This document shows positions 1-8,769 of a DNA stretch of 31,345 bases, in pieces. The position numbers and the translations under genes are program-made. This DNA comes from DATNIC01 sp035604635. Lineage in GTDB: Bacteria > Vulcanimicrobiota > Vulcanimicrobiia > Vulcanimicrobiales > Vulcanimicrobiaceae. The notes beneath the pieces were generated by a model that made no database searches, was not told the DNA's origin, and saw only the letters and a list, made by a program, of their open reading frames with translations. How positions within the stretch are numbered: the first letter of the stretch is position 1; each line of letters begins with the position of its first letter. The stretch lies in assembly GCA_035604635.1 (NCBI GenBank), contig DATNIC010000010.1, positions 1 through 31,345 on the forward strand, read 5' to 3'.

Positions 1-338
1 CGCTCGTCTCGTTCGCCGATGCGTTCGCGGGCATAGGGACGATCGTCGCCTTTTTCATCGTGAAGGTCGGCGCAAAGATCATCGGCGTGTGGCCCGCAGC
101 GCGTACGTTTGGGCATCCGCCCCGGCACTCCAACTATCTGACGATGATGATGGCGACCGGGCTGACCTTCGGGACGATTTCAAGCCTGTATGGCCTTACG
201 CACCACTACATCGACCGCAGCCAATACACGGCGCTCGTGACCACCGTCATCCTCACCGCTCTCGTCCCGACGGTGATCGCGCAGATCTTCTTTCATCCGC
301 ACGAACTCGTCCCCGACCAGGAAACCGGCGTTCCGTAA
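1..338 (+). CDS. Cation:proton antiporter, C-terminal fragment (CPA2/Kef-like)
   Basis: The reading frame is open from the first bases of the window and ends at a TAA at 336-338, so only the last ~111 residues are seen. They contain two hydrophobic segments, one around FADAFAGIGTIVAFFIVKVG and one around LTFGTISSLYGLTHHYIDR followed by ALVTTVILTALVPTVIAQ. The end reads FFHPHELVP. This pattern (…GLTFGTISSLYGL…, …VPTVIAQIFF.P) is typical of the last membrane helices of CPA2-family Na+/H+ or K+/H+ exchangers, which sit in the inner membrane and exchange cations for protons. An internal GTG at 60 could start a 92-aa protein, but the frame upstream continues the same membrane pattern, so a truncated gene is the better reading. 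It converges with the cytochrome gene, leaving 9 bases between the stops. Confidence 0.7.
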   Translation, partial: LVSFADAFAGIGTIVAFFIVKVGAKIIGVWPAARTFGHPPRHSNYLTMMMATGLTFGTISSLYGLTHHYIDRSQYTALVTTVILTALVPTVIAQIFFHPHELVPDQETGVP

Positions 339-347
339 GCTACGCGA

Positions 348-800
348 TCATTTGAGTTGCGTTAGCACGTAGAACGAGACATCTTGAAGATCTTGCTTCG
401 AGAGTCGCCAGCGCGGCATCACGGGATCGAGCGGTTTGCCGGCGTTGTCGATTCCGGTTGAGATCGCCCGTTCCAGGAGGGTAATCGTGTACGGATGTTT
501 CTGGTGGGTAACGAGCGCAGCATGACGCAAATCCGCGCTTACGGCACCGCCCGGCAAGTGCATGCCTCCGGCACCATTGGTCCTGTGACAGGATGCGCAG
601 CTCGGAAAGAGAGGCGGCTTTTGCGCGATGATCTGCACGCCGTGCAAATCCTTGCCCTTCTGAAAAATGCTACGTCCATTGGGGATCGAGGACGGCACCG
701 AAGCAGACGGCCCAGCTGCGGCTTGCGGCGCAAGGCCTCCGAGCGCGAAGCCCAGCCCGATCACGAAAAGAACTCGCCCGCAAAGGACCTTTACGTTCAT
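348..800 (-). CDS. Small c-type cytochrome, exported
   Basis: This 150-aa protein has an N-terminal hydrophobic signal (LFVIGLGFALGGLAPQAAA) and one haem-c attachment site, CASCH (Cys68, Cys71, His72). A later Met128 in VMPRW is a plausible axial haem ligand, as in class I cytochromes. It would be periplasmic and carry one electron. Its ATG overlaps the stop of the formate dehydrogenase gene by four bases (ATGA at 797-800), so the two are almost certainly co-transcribed and translationally coupled. That suggests it takes or delivers electrons in the same respiratory process, but a cytosolic NAD-type formate dehydrogenase does not obviously need a periplasmic cytochrome. The family is broad (cytochrome c, PF00034/PF13442 type), and the partner is inferred from position only. 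Confidence 0.82.
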   Translation of the reverse strand: MNVKVLCGRVLFVIGLGFALGGLAPQAAAGPSASVPSSIPNGRSIFQKGKDLHGVQIIAQKPPLFPSCASCHRTNGAGGMHLPGGAVSADLRHAALVTHQKHPYTITLLERAISTGIDNAGKPLDPVMPRWRLSKQDLQDVSFYVLTQLK

Positions 801-3541
801 AGAAGCGCTTCTGCGACCTTTTTGCCCCGCGACAGCTTCACCGCACAGAACTTGAACTCTGGGATTTTTCCGTACGGGTCGATCGCGTCGTTGGTAAGCA
901 AGTTTGCGGCAGCCTCATTGTAGACGAACGGCATGAACAGCGTCCCGCGCTGCATGCCGCGATCGGCGCGGGCGTATGCGGTCAAGGATCCGCGCCGCGA
1001 CTCGAGCGCGATCACGCCGCCCGGTTCGACCCCCAGAACCGCAAGGTCGTCGGGATGGATGCTGATCACGGGATCGGGTTCGAGCGCGTCGAGAACGCTC
1101 GCGCGGCGCGTCATCGAACCGGTGTGCCAGTGTTCGAGCTGCCGTCCGGTTATGAAAACGAACGGAAAATCGGAATCGGGCAGCTCGTCGGCATGCGAGT
1201 ATTTGGCGGGCCTGAACAATCCACGCCCGCCCGGACGGGGGAAGTCTTCGATGAACACGATCGGTTCGCCGGGATCGTCTTCGCGCTCAAGGGGATAGGT
1301 GCACGAGCCTTCGCGCTCGAGCCGCTTCCACGTGATCCCGCCCATGCTCGGCGTCGCCTTGCGGATCTCCTCGAACACCTCGGCCGGGCCGGCGTAGTTC
1401 CAGTCCAAGCCCATGCGTCGCGCGATCTCTTGGATGATCCAGAGATCTTGACGCGCGTTGCCCGGCGGATCGAGCGCCCGGCGACCTAGTTGCACGCGCC
1501 GGTCGGTGTTGGTGTAGGTCCCGGTCTTCTCGGGAAACGCGGAGGCCGGCAGGATGACATCGGCGTAACCGGCCGTCTCCGTGAAAAAGATGTCCTGCAC
1601 GACGAGGTGTTCCATCTTCACCATCGCGGCGCGCGCGTGTGCGACATTGGGATCGGACATCGCCGGATTCTCCCCCATGATGTACATCCCGCGAATCACC
1701 CCGTCGTACGCCGCGCCCATGATCTCCGTAACCGTCAAACCCGGTTTCGGATCCAGCGGCATGTTCCAGAACGCTTCGAATTTGCGGCGCACGTCATCGT
1801 TGTCGACTCGCTGATAGTCCGGATAGAGCATAGGAACGAGGCCGACATCGGATGCTCCCTGGACGTTGTTTTGTCCGCGTAACGGATGCAGTCCGGTCCC
1901 CGGGCGGCCGATTTGGCCGGCGAGCAGCGCGAGCGAGATCAGGCAGCGCGCGTTGTCGGTCCCGTGGATGTGCTGCGAGATCCCCATCCCCCAGAAAATC
2001 ATCGCTGCTTTCGCCGTCGCGTAGAGCCGTGCAACGGCGCGAATCGTCTCGGCCGGGATGCCGCAGACGGGAGCAATTTTCTCCGGCGCGTACTCGGCGA
2101 CGTTTGCCTTGAGCGCTTCGTAGTTTTCGGTGCGATCGCGGATGAACGCCTCGTTCGCCAAGCCCTCGACGATGATGACGTTCATCATGCTGTTGAGCAG
2201 AGCAACGTCGGTATCGCTGCGAAACTGCAAGAAATACGTCGCGTGACGCGAGAGGTCGGAACGGCGCGGATCGATCACGATGAGCTTGGTCCCTGCTTTC
2301 GCGGCGTTCTTCATGAACGTCGCCGCTACGGGATGGTTCACCGTCGGATTCGCGCCGATGACGATCGCAACGTCGGCGTGCGCGACGTCCGAGACCTGGT
2401 TCGAGACGGCGCCCGATCCGATGTCCTCGAGGAGCGCCGCAACCGAAGACGCGTGGCACAACCGCGTGCAGTGGTCGACGTTGTTCGTCCCAAACCCAGT
2501 GCGCACGAGTTTTTGGAAGAGGTAGGCTTCTTCGTTACTGCCTTTCGCGGACCCGAAACCGGCAAGCCCCTGCGGTCCGTGCGCTTCGCGGATCTTGCGC
2601 AGTCCCGCCGCCGCGGCGTCGAGCGCTTCTTCCCACGTCGCTTCGCGGAAGAGGCTCCACATGTCGTCGGGGTCGACCAGTTCTTCGGATTTCGCCACGC
2701 CGGCCTTGCGCATCATCGGTTTGGTCAAACGGTTGGGGTGGTGAACGTAGTCGAAACCGAAGCGGCCCTTCACGCAGAGGCGGCTGTGGTTTGACGGGCC
2801 GTTGCGGCCCTCGACGTAGAGGATCGCGTTGTCTTTGACGTTGTAGGTCAGCAAGCACCCGACCCCGCAATACGGGCACGCCGAATCGACTTTCTTGTCG
2901 GGCTCGATCAAACCGACGTGGTTCGCCGGCATCAGCGCGCCGGTCGGACAGGCCTGCACGCACTCGCCGCAGGCGACGCACGTACTCGCCCCCATCGGGT
3001 CGTCGAGATCGAACACGATCTTGGCGTGATCGCCGCGCCAGGCGTAACCGATCACGTCGTTGACTTGTTCTTCACGGCAGGCGCGGACACAACGCCCGCA
3101 CTGGATGCACGCGTCGAGGTTGACCGACATCGCGGGATGCGAGAGATCGGGATGCGGCTGATGCCGCGGCGGATAGCGAGGGACGCCGACACCGAGCCGG
3201 GCGGCCCAATGATCGAGCTCGGACTCGCTACGGTACGGCGACTTGCCTCCCTTGGGCATGTCCGAAAGCAGCAGTTCCGCAACCATGCGTTGCGACGCGC
3301 GCGCACGGTCCGTCGTGCTGCTCACTTTCATTCCCTCGGTCGGCCGGCGGCAACACGACGGCGCGAGGACGCGTTCACCTTCGATCTCGACCATGCAGAC
3401 GCGGCAGTTGCCGTCGGGGCGGTAGCCTTCCTTATAGCAAAGGCGCGGAATCTCGACGCCTTCGCGGTCGGCGGCTTGCAAGATCGTCTCGCCTTCGCGC
3501 GCCGCCATCGCCTTGCCGTCGAGGACGAACGTCACGGCCAT
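797..3541 (-). CDS. fdhF: Formate dehydrogenase alpha subunit (Mo/W-bis-MGD, Cys type)
   Basis: This is a 914-aa molybdopterin oxidoreductase oxidising formate to CO2. The ATG at 3541 gives MAVTFVLDGK and lies one base after the stop of the diaphorase gene. An upstream in-frame start at 3625 would add 28 residues inside that gene and is unlikely. The N-terminus is NuoG-like: a [2Fe-2S] domain (Cys35, 46, 49, 63/64), then two ferredoxin clusters, CIQCGRCVRAC at 145-155 and CVACGECVQAC at 188-198. The catalytic part begins with CPYCGVGC (222-229), with Cys256 as the fourth ligand. The active-site loop reads HCTRLCHASS, so Cys362-His363 stands where selenocysteine-His stands in Sec enzymes. The C-terminus (TGRQLEHWHTGSMTRR) is the usual MGD-binding domain. 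The architecture matches FdsA of NAD+-linked soluble formate dehydrogenases. No fdhD-like maturation gene is in the window. Confidence 0.93.
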   Translation of the reverse strand: MAVTFVLDGKAMAAREGETILQAADREGVEIPRLCYKEGYRPDGNCRVCMVEIEGERVLAPSCCRRPTEGMKVSSTTDRARASQRMVAELLLSDMPKGGKSPYRSESELDHWAARLGVGVPRYPPRHQPHPDLSHPAMSVNLDACIQCGRCVRACREEQVNDVIGYAWRGDHAKIVFDLDDPMGASTCVACGECVQACPTGALMPANHVGLIEPDKKVDSACPYCGVGCLLTYNVKDNAILYVEGRNGPSNHSRLCVKGRFGFDYVHHPNRLTKPMMRKAGVAKSEELVDPDDMWSLFREATWEEALDAAAAGLRKIREAHGPQGLAGFGSAKGSNEEAYLFQKLVRTGFGTNNVDHCTRLCHASSVAALLEDIGSGAVSNQVSDVAHADVAIVIGANPTVNHPVAATFMKNAAKAGTKLIVIDPRRSDLSRHATYFLQFRSDTDVALLNSMMNVIIVEGLANEAFIRDRTENYEALKANVAEYAPEKIAPVCGIPAETIRAVARLYATAKAAMIFWGMGISQHIHGTDNARCLISLALLAGQIGRPGTGLHPLRGQNNVQGASDVGLVPMLYPDYQRVDNDDVRRKFEAFWNMPLDPKPGLTVTEIMGAAYDGVIRGMYIMGENPAMSDPNVAHARAAMVKMEHLVVQDIFFTETAGYADVILPASAFPEKTGTYTNTDRRVQLGRRALDPPGNARQDLWIIQEIARRMGLDWNYAGPAEVFEEIRKATPSMGGITWKRLEREGSCTYPLEREDDPGEPIVFIEDFPRPGGRGLFRPAKYSHADELPDSDFPFVFITGRQLEHWHTGSMTRRASVLDALEPDPVISIHPDDLAVLGVEPGGVIALESRRGSLTAYARADRGMQRGTLFMPFVYNEAAANLLTNDAIDPYGKIPEFKFCAVKLSRGKKVAEALL

Positions 3542-3542
3542 G

Positions 3543-5273
3543 CTAGGCGAACTCCTGGGGAAAGTACTTGAGCGCGGTGAGATAGGGGTTCGGCGCAGCT
3601 TGTCCGAGGCCGCAGATCGAGGCATCGATCATCACGCTCGAAAGATCGTCGAGCAGCGGTTTGTCCCACGCGTCTCGCTCCATGAGCGCGACCGCCTTGG
3701 CGGTCCCGACGCGGCACGGCGTACACTGGCCGCAGGACTCGTCGCGAAAGAAACGCAGCATGTTGAGCGCCGCACCCTTGGCGCTGTCTTTGTCGGAGAG
3801 AACGATGATGGCGGCTGAACCGATGAACGACCCATACGAGTTGAGTGTGTCGAAATCCAGCGGAACCTCGCCCAGCGACGCCGGCAAGATGCCGCCCGAC
3901 GCGCCGCCCGGAAAGTAACCATAAAACGCGTGACCGGGGAGCATACCGCCCGCGTACTCGTCGATGAGTTCGCGTACGGTGATACCGGCCGGCGCCAAGT
4001 GAACTCCGGGCTTGTTGACGCGACCGCTCACCGAGAACGACCGTAGGCCCTTGCGACCGTTTCGGCCGTGCGAGCTGAACCAATCGGCGCCGCGCTCGAG
4101 GATCTCGCGCACCCAGTAGAGCGTCTCCATATTGTGCTCGAGAGTCGGGCGCCCGAACAATCCGACCTGCGCGACATACGGCGGGCGCAGGCGCGGCATC
4201 CCTTTCTTTCCCTCGATCGACTCGATCATCGCCGACTCTTCTCCGCAGATATACGCGCCCGCGCCGCGCCGCACGTGAATCGGCGGTAGCTCGATGGGCG
4301 GATTCGCCTGCAACGCAGCGAGCTCGCCCGCGAGGATCTCGCGCACGTGCGCGTACTCGTCCCGCAGATAAACGTAGATCTCCGCGATCCCGACGGCCCA
4401 CGCGGCGATCAACATACCTTCAAAAAAACGATGCGGGTCGCGCTCGAGATAGTAGCGATCTTTGAACGTTCCCGGCTCGCCTTCGTCGATGTTGACGGCC
4501 ATCAGGCGCGGCGCGGCTTCCGCGCTCACGATCTTCCACTTACGGCCCGCCGGAAAACCGGCACCGCCGAGGCCGCGCAGTCCCGAATGCTCCATGGTCG
4601 CGACGACGTCGGCGACCGTCCGCTTCCCGGCGACGCAGTCTTTGAGCGTTTGATATCCGCCCTGGCGCAGGTATGCTTGGTACGTCGTGTACGGCGGGAG
4701 GGACGGCGCAAGCGCCTTCTTCTCGATCGCTTCGTCGACGCCGGCGACGGTCGCATGACCGATCGCATTGCGTTGCACGAGCGCGACCGGCGCACTCTCG
4801 CAGCGTCCCACGCACGGAGCCGTAACGATTCGCACGTCCGCGCCGTAGCCGCCGTTGCGCAGCAGTGCCAGCAGATTTCGCGCGCCGGCCATCTCGCACG
4901 GCAGACCGTCGCAGACGCGGACCGTGATCGCCGCGGCCTGCGCGGCGCCGTCTTTGAGGACGTCGAAGTGATGGTAGAACGAGGCGACTTCAAAAACTTC
5001 CGCGACCGACAGCCGCATCTCTTCGGCAAGCGCTACGAGATGCGGCGCAGAGATGCAGTGATAACGGTCTTGAATCTTGTGAAGGTGCTCGACGAGCAGA
5101 TCGCGCCGGCGCGGCTCATCGCCGAGCAGCGCGCGCACCTCTTCGAGAGCGAGCGGATCGACGTGGCGGCCCTTCCCCTCGCGACGCTTCTTCTTGCGCC
5201 CTTCGGCGTCCTCAACAAGTGGACGAGCGGCCATGCCCAAAGGCGCTCCCCCAATCAGATCGATCGCGTCCAA
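3543..5273 (-). CDS. Fused NuoE/NuoF-type diaphorase subunit of NAD-linked formate dehydrogenase
   Basis: This 576-aa protein is a fusion of a FdsG/NuoE-like thioredoxin-fold [2Fe-2S] domain (about residues 30-190) with a FdsB/NuoF-like flavoprotein. The first part has the ligands in CDGLPC and CVGRC. The second part has the FMN/NADH-binding glycine loop GLGGAGFPAGRKW, then the PHRFFEGMLIAAW and GAGAYICGEESAMIESIEG blocks. It ends with a [4Fe-4S] site CGQCTPCRVGT plus a later CGLG. It should pass electrons from the formate dehydrogenase to NAD+. FdsG and FdsB are usually separate, but fusions occur. The start taken here is a TTG at 5273 with GAGG seven bases upstream, immediately after the polX stop. 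An ATG at 5234 (MAARPLVEDAEG) is a good alternative and would shorten it by 13 residues. Confidence 0.9.
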   Translation of the reverse strand: MDAIDLIGGAPLGMAARPLVEDAEGRKKKRREGKGRHVDPLALEEVRALLGDEPRRRDLLVEHLHKIQDRYHCISAPHLVALAEEMRLSVAEVFEVASFYHHFDVLKDGAAQAAAITVRVCDGLPCEMAGARNLLALLRNGGYGADVRIVTAPCVGRCESAPVALVQRNAIGHATVAGVDEAIEKKALAPSLPPYTTYQAYLRQGGYQTLKDCVAGKRTVADVVATMEHSGLRGLGGAGFPAGRKWKIVSAEAAPRLMAVNIDEGEPGTFKDRYYLERDPHRFFEGMLIAAWAVGIAEIYVYLRDEYAHVREILAGELAALQANPPIELPPIHVRRGAGAYICGEESAMIESIEGKKGMPRLRPPYVAQVGLFGRPTLEHNMETLYWVREILERGADWFSSHGRNGRKGLRSFSVSGRVNKPGVHLAPAGITVRELIDEYAGGMLPGHAFYGYFPGGASGGILPASLGEVPLDFDTLNSYGSFIGSAAIIVLSDKDSAKGAALNMLRFFRDESCGQCTPCRVGTAKAVALMERDAWDKPLLDDLSSVMIDASICGLGQAAPNPYLTALKYFPQEFA

Positions 5274-7007
5274 CTAAGATCCTCGTTTGCTTTCGACGAA
5301 CGCGACGACGCCTTCGAGCGGTCTCGCGTTGAGGACCTCATCTTTAGTGACCCAGCCGCGCCGTGCCTGTCCGATCGCATAGGCGATGTTTTCGAGTTGC
5401 GAAATGCCGTGCGCGTCGCTGTCGCAGGTGAAGGTCACGCCGAAATCGCGCGCCCGCCGGATGAGCGGGCTCGGTAAGTCGAAACGGCTGGGGTGGCCGT
5501 CGATCTCGAGCGCCGTCCCGGTTCGCGCCGCGGCCGCAAAGACGGCGTCATAGTCGTACTCGTATCCGGGGAAGTCTTCCATCCGGCCCGTCGGGTGACC
5601 GATGATGTTGACGTACGGATTCTCACAGGCGCGAATCAAGCGAGCGGTCATCTCTTCGCGCGTCATGTTCGTCGACGTGTGAACGCTGCCGACGACGATG
5701 TCGAGTTCCGCCAGTTCGCTGTCGGTGAAGTCGAGCGACCCGTCGGGGAGGATGTCGACTTCGCTCGAGCAGAGCGTTCGGACGCCATAGCGTTCACCGA
5801 TCTCGCGTACCAAAGCACGCTGCTGGCGCAGCTTGTTGAAATCGGCGCCGTACGTCGTGCGCTTCCCTTGCGCCCACGAATGGTCCGAAATCGAGTGGTA
5901 CGCGTAGCCGCGTGCAGCGACCGCCGCGATCATTTCATCGAGCGAATTCACGCCGTCGCTCCACGTGCAGTGCATGTGAAAGTCGCCGCGTAGATCGCCG
6001 AGGTCGATAACGGCGGGCAGGGTCCCATTACGGGCCGCCTCGATCTCGCCCATCCCCAGACGCATCTCGGGCGGAATGTACGCCATGTCGAGCGCGGCAT
6101 AGACCTCTTCTTCCGTGCGGCACGTGATGGTGCGACCCGACTCGAGATCGACGATTCCGTTCTCGCTGACCCGCAGATTTCTGCGCACCGCGTACTCGCG
6201 CAGCTGAATGTTGTGTTCGCGGCTCCCTGTGAAGTGCTGCAAGAGGTTGCCGTACAGTTCACTCGGCAAGACGCGCAGATCGATCTGCAGCCCACCGGCA
6301 AGCCAGATGCTGGCCTTCGTCGATCCCTCAGCGAGGACGGCCTCCGCGGCTTCCCAATTGACGAACGCGGCGATGACCTCGTCCGGTCGATCGGACGTGC
6401 AAACGATATCGATGTCGCCGACGGTCACTTCTTGCCGCCGGACGCTCCCGGCCGTCGTGAGATCGTCGGCCGGCGCCCGTTCGCGCAAGTACGCGATGAT
6501 CTGCAGCGCAAGCGGGAGCGCTTTGCCGAGCGGCGTGCGCTGCCTGCGTCCCTTGTACGCGAGGATCCCGCGCCTCATGTTCTCGAGCGACTTTTTCCCC
6601 AGGCGCGGCAGCTCGGCGATCCGGCCCGATTCGAGTGCGGCTTCCAGATCGCCCAGCGACGCGACGCCGAGCTGTTCGAAAAGCGCGGTCGCCGTCTTCA
6701 TCCCGACGCCGGGGACCTCGAGCAGCTCCATCAACGTCGGCGGATACTTGCTTTCGAGCTCCTCGAGGTACGTGCACGTCCCGCGTGCGCAAATCTCTTC
6801 GATCCGGCCGGCAATCGTTTTCCCGATGCCCGGAAGATCGCGCAACGTCCCTGCCGCGATCAGTTCGGGGATCGGTCCGGCGTTCTGCACCGCCGACGCG
6901 GCCCGCTCGTAGGCCATGAACTTAAAGAACGCTTCGCCCGCGAATTCCATCAACGTGCGGATACGCAGGAGTTTGTCCGCGATCTCGGCGTTTGAAGGCG
7001 TGGCCAT
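5274..7007 (-). CDS. polX: DNA polymerase/3'-5' exonuclease PolX
   Basis: The 577-aa length matches bacterial PolX (about 570 aa). The N-terminal 8-kDa and helix-hairpin-helix region carries LPGIGKTIAGRI (58-69) and VPGVGMKTATALF (98-110). The palm has GSVRRQEVTVGDIDIV with metal-binding Asp198 and Asp200, and a third Asp in LQIDLRV (Asp243). The C-terminal PHP nuclease domain starts at RGDFHMHCTWSDG (about 340-352) and continues with SDHSWAQGK, VDILPDG and a terminal DSDAHG motif. It fills short gaps in base-excision repair and has Mn2+-dependent nuclease activity. The ATG at 7007 gives MATPSNAEIADKLL; the frame extends 23 residues upstream but overlaps the divergent pncB start. It is the first gene of the minus-strand run that continues into formate dehydrogenase, which looks like packing rather than shared function. 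Confidence 0.93.
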   Translation of the reverse strand: MATPSNAEIADKLLRIRTLMEFAGEAFFKFMAYERAASAVQNAGPIPELIAAGTLRDLPGIGKTIAGRIEEICARGTCTYLEELESKYPPTLMELLEVPGVGMKTATALFEQLGVASLGDLEAALESGRIAELPRLGKKSLENMRRGILAYKGRRQRTPLGKALPLALQIIAYLRERAPADDLTTAGSVRRQEVTVGDIDIVCTSDRPDEVIAAFVNWEAAEAVLAEGSTKASIWLAGGLQIDLRVLPSELYGNLLQHFTGSREHNIQLREYAVRRNLRVSENGIVDLESGRTITCRTEEEVYAALDMAYIPPEMRLGMGEIEAARNGTLPAVIDLGDLRGDFHMHCTWSDGVNSLDEMIAAVAARGYAYHSISDHSWAQGKRTTYGADFNKLRQQRALVREIGERYGVRTLCSSEVDILPDGSLDFTDSELAELDIVVGSVHTSTNMTREEMTARLIRACENPYVNIIGHPTGRMEDFPGYEYDYDAVFAAAARTGTALEIDGHPSRFDLPSPLIRRARDFGVTFTCDSDAHGISQLENIAYAIGQARRGWVTKDEVLNARPLEGVVAFVESKRGS

Positions 7008-7046
7008 GGCAAGGATGCTTCTTCGAGAGGTCCGTAGGAACGTCCC

Positions 7047-8153
7047 ATGCCGCCGGCCCGGCGCCTGGATCCACAACTCTTTCGCTTACCGGTCGACGAG
7101 ATTCGGCGCGGCTACTATACCGACGTCTACTTCAATCGCGCGCGCCACGTCTTGCAAGCCGACGGTCGCAATGTTCGCGTTCGCATGCAGGTCTTCGTGC
7201 GGACCGACGCGCTGCTCTGCGGGGTCGATGAAGCACTCGCCATCCTGCGCGTCGGGACGGGCCGGTTCGAAGCCGGCGGGCGCTGGACCGACGGCTGGCC
7301 GAGCCTCGCGGTCAAGGCGCTGCATGACGGCGACGCCATCGCGCCGTGGGAGACCGTGATGACGATCGAAGGCGACTACGCGTCGTTTGCGCACTTGGAG
7401 ACGCTCTATCTCGGCGTCCTGACGCGGCGAACGCGCATCGCGACAAACGGTCGCGCGATCGTCGAAGCGGCCGGCGGCAAGGACGTGCTTTTCTTTTCGG
7501 CGCGCTACGACGACCGATGCGTTCAGGAAGGCGACGGCTACGCTGCGCACGTCGCGGGAATCTCGGCCGTCTCGACCGATGCGAACGCGGCCTGGTTCGG
7601 CGAACGAGGGATCGGGACGATCCCGCATGCACTCATCGCCGCCTATGACGGCGACACCGTCCTGGCGACGAGGAAGTTCGCCGAGCACGTCGATCCCGCT
7701 GTCCGCGTCATCGCGCTCGTCGACTACGACAACGACTGCGTCGAAACGAGCATCGCATGCGCGCGCGCGCTCGGCGCTCGGTTGTGGGGCGTTCGGCTCG
7801 ACACGTCGGAGGCGCTCGTCGACCGATCGCTGATCGCGCAGGCGGGAGCGTTCGATCTATCCGGCGTCAACGTCGAGCTGGTGCGCAACGTCCGTGAGGG
7901 ACTCGACCGCGCCGGCTTCACGCACGTGAAGATCGTCGTCAGCGGCGGTTTCTCCGCCGAGAAGATCGCCTCGTTCGAAGAACAGTCTGCCCCGGCCGAT
8001 GCCTACGCGGTCGGCAGCGCCTTCTTCAGCGGCGCCGGCACCTATGACTTCACCGCTGACGTCGTCGCCGTGCAACGCGGGACGACGTGGGTCGAGCAAC
8101 ACAAAGTCGGCCGGCCCGAACGGCCGAATCCCCGCCTCGTGCGCGTCGAGTAG
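7047..8153 (+). CDS. pncB: Nicotinate phosphoribosyltransferase
   Basis: This 368-aa cytosolic enzyme joins nicotinate and PRPP to give nicotinate mononucleotide in the Preiss-Handler route to NAD. Family features include the early RGYYTDVYF segment, the central block ISAVSTDANAAWFGERGIGTIPHAL, the Asp-containing VDYDNDC and LWGVRLDTSE strands, and the phosphate-binding loop VVSGGFSAEKI near the C-terminus. The length fits the shorter bacterial/archaeal NAPRTase class. The ATG at 7047 has a TAGGAA ribosome site about seven bases upstream. It is divergent from polX with 39 bases between the starts, and its stop lies two bases from the stop of the convergent PfpI gene. No other NAD synthesis gene is nearby. 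Confidence 0.9.
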   Translation: MPPARRLDPQLFRLPVDEIRRGYYTDVYFNRARHVLQADGRNVRVRMQVFVRTDALLCGVDEALAILRVGTGRFEAGGRWTDGWPSLAVKALHDGDAIAPWETVMTIEGDYASFAHLETLYLGVLTRRTRIATNGRAIVEAAGGKDVLFFSARYDDRCVQEGDGYAAHVAGISAVSTDANAAWFGERGIGTIPHALIAAYDGDTVLATRKFAEHVDPAVRVIALVDYDNDCVETSIACARALGARLWGVRLDTSEALVDRSLIAQAGAFDLSGVNVELVRNVREGLDRAGFTHVKIVVSGGFSAEKIASFEEQSAPADAYAVGSAFFSGAGTYDFTADVVAVQRGTTWVEQHKVGRPERPNPRLVRVE

Positions 8154-8155
8154 CT

Positions 8156-8722
8156 CTAGGCTGAACCGGCAGGGAGCGCGAGCGCGAGCTTTTCGAGCGC
8201 CGTCCGCGTGAACTGCACCATGTCGGCTGCCGTCCGTGCCGTCACCCAGTTCGCATCCGTGACGACCGGTTGATCGCGGTACAAGCCGCCGGCGTTGCGG
8301 ATATCGTCCGCAATCGACGGGCTGCCCGTCATCGTCCGCCCGCGTGCGAGCTGAGCCGAGATCAGCACCTGAACGCCGTGCCCGATCGCAAACACCGGTT
8401 TCTTCGCGGCATCGAATTCGCGGACGAAGCGCTGCACTTCGCGATTGGTCCGGATCGCATCGGGCGAGCTGCCGCCCGGGATCAAGATCGCATCAAAATC
8501 GTCGGCGGTGACGTCGGCGACGAGCTCTTCAGCCCGCGCCGCAGCGCCTTCGTCGAGCCCGCGCTTCCCGCGGATTCGCCCACGAGCGCGTTCGTCGATC
8601 CCGACGATCGTGATGACCGCGCCTCCCTCTTCAAACGCACGGCGCGGGTCGGCGAGCTCCGCCTCCTCGAATCCCTCGCCGATCAGCGCGGCGACACGCT
8701 TTCCTTCTATCGATGATTGCAT
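8156..8722 (-). CDS. DJ-1/PfpI family protein lacking the nucleophile cysteine
   Basis: This 188-aa protein has the DJ-1/PfpI fold signature: an opening RVAALIGEGFEEAEL, a central strand DDFDAILIPGGSSPD (about 74-88), and an elbow that normally reads AICHG. Here the elbow is AIGHGVQVL: codon GGG encodes Gly114, so the nucleophilic cysteine is absent while the following His115 is kept. Family members are intracellular peptidases, deglycases or chaperones; without the Cys, classical activity is unlikely. The ATG at 8722 gives MQSSIEGKRV. The same frame stays open far upstream, but that part lies across the SGNH gene and shows no protein pattern. It is 47 bases downstream of the SGNH gene on the same strand and probably co-transcribed with it. 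Confidence 0.85.
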   Translation of the reverse strand: MQSSIEGKRVAALIGEGFEEAELADPRRAFEEGGAVITIVGIDERARGRIRGKRGLDEGAAARAEELVADVTADDFDAILIPGGSSPDAIRTNREVQRFVREFDAAKKPVFAIGHGVQVLISAQLARGRTMTGSPSIADDIRNAGGLYRDQPVVTDANWVTARTAADMVQFTRTALEKLALALPAGSA

Positions 8723-8769
8723 CGCGGGTGCCTTTTCACGGTCTGCGGCAAGCCCCCTCCAGACCCGAC

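Noticed and set aside
1886..2794. Long plus-strand frame of about 300 codons opposite formate dehydrogenase
   Set aside because: The translation is Arg/Val/Asp-rich with no family pattern; it is the antisense shadow of a confidently identified gene, as is common in high-GC DNA.
3542..3625. N-terminal extension of formate dehydrogenase from 3625
   Set aside because: The 28 added residues are Arg/Ser/Pro-rich, lie within the end of the diaphorase gene and precede a good ATG where the [2Fe-2S] domain begins.
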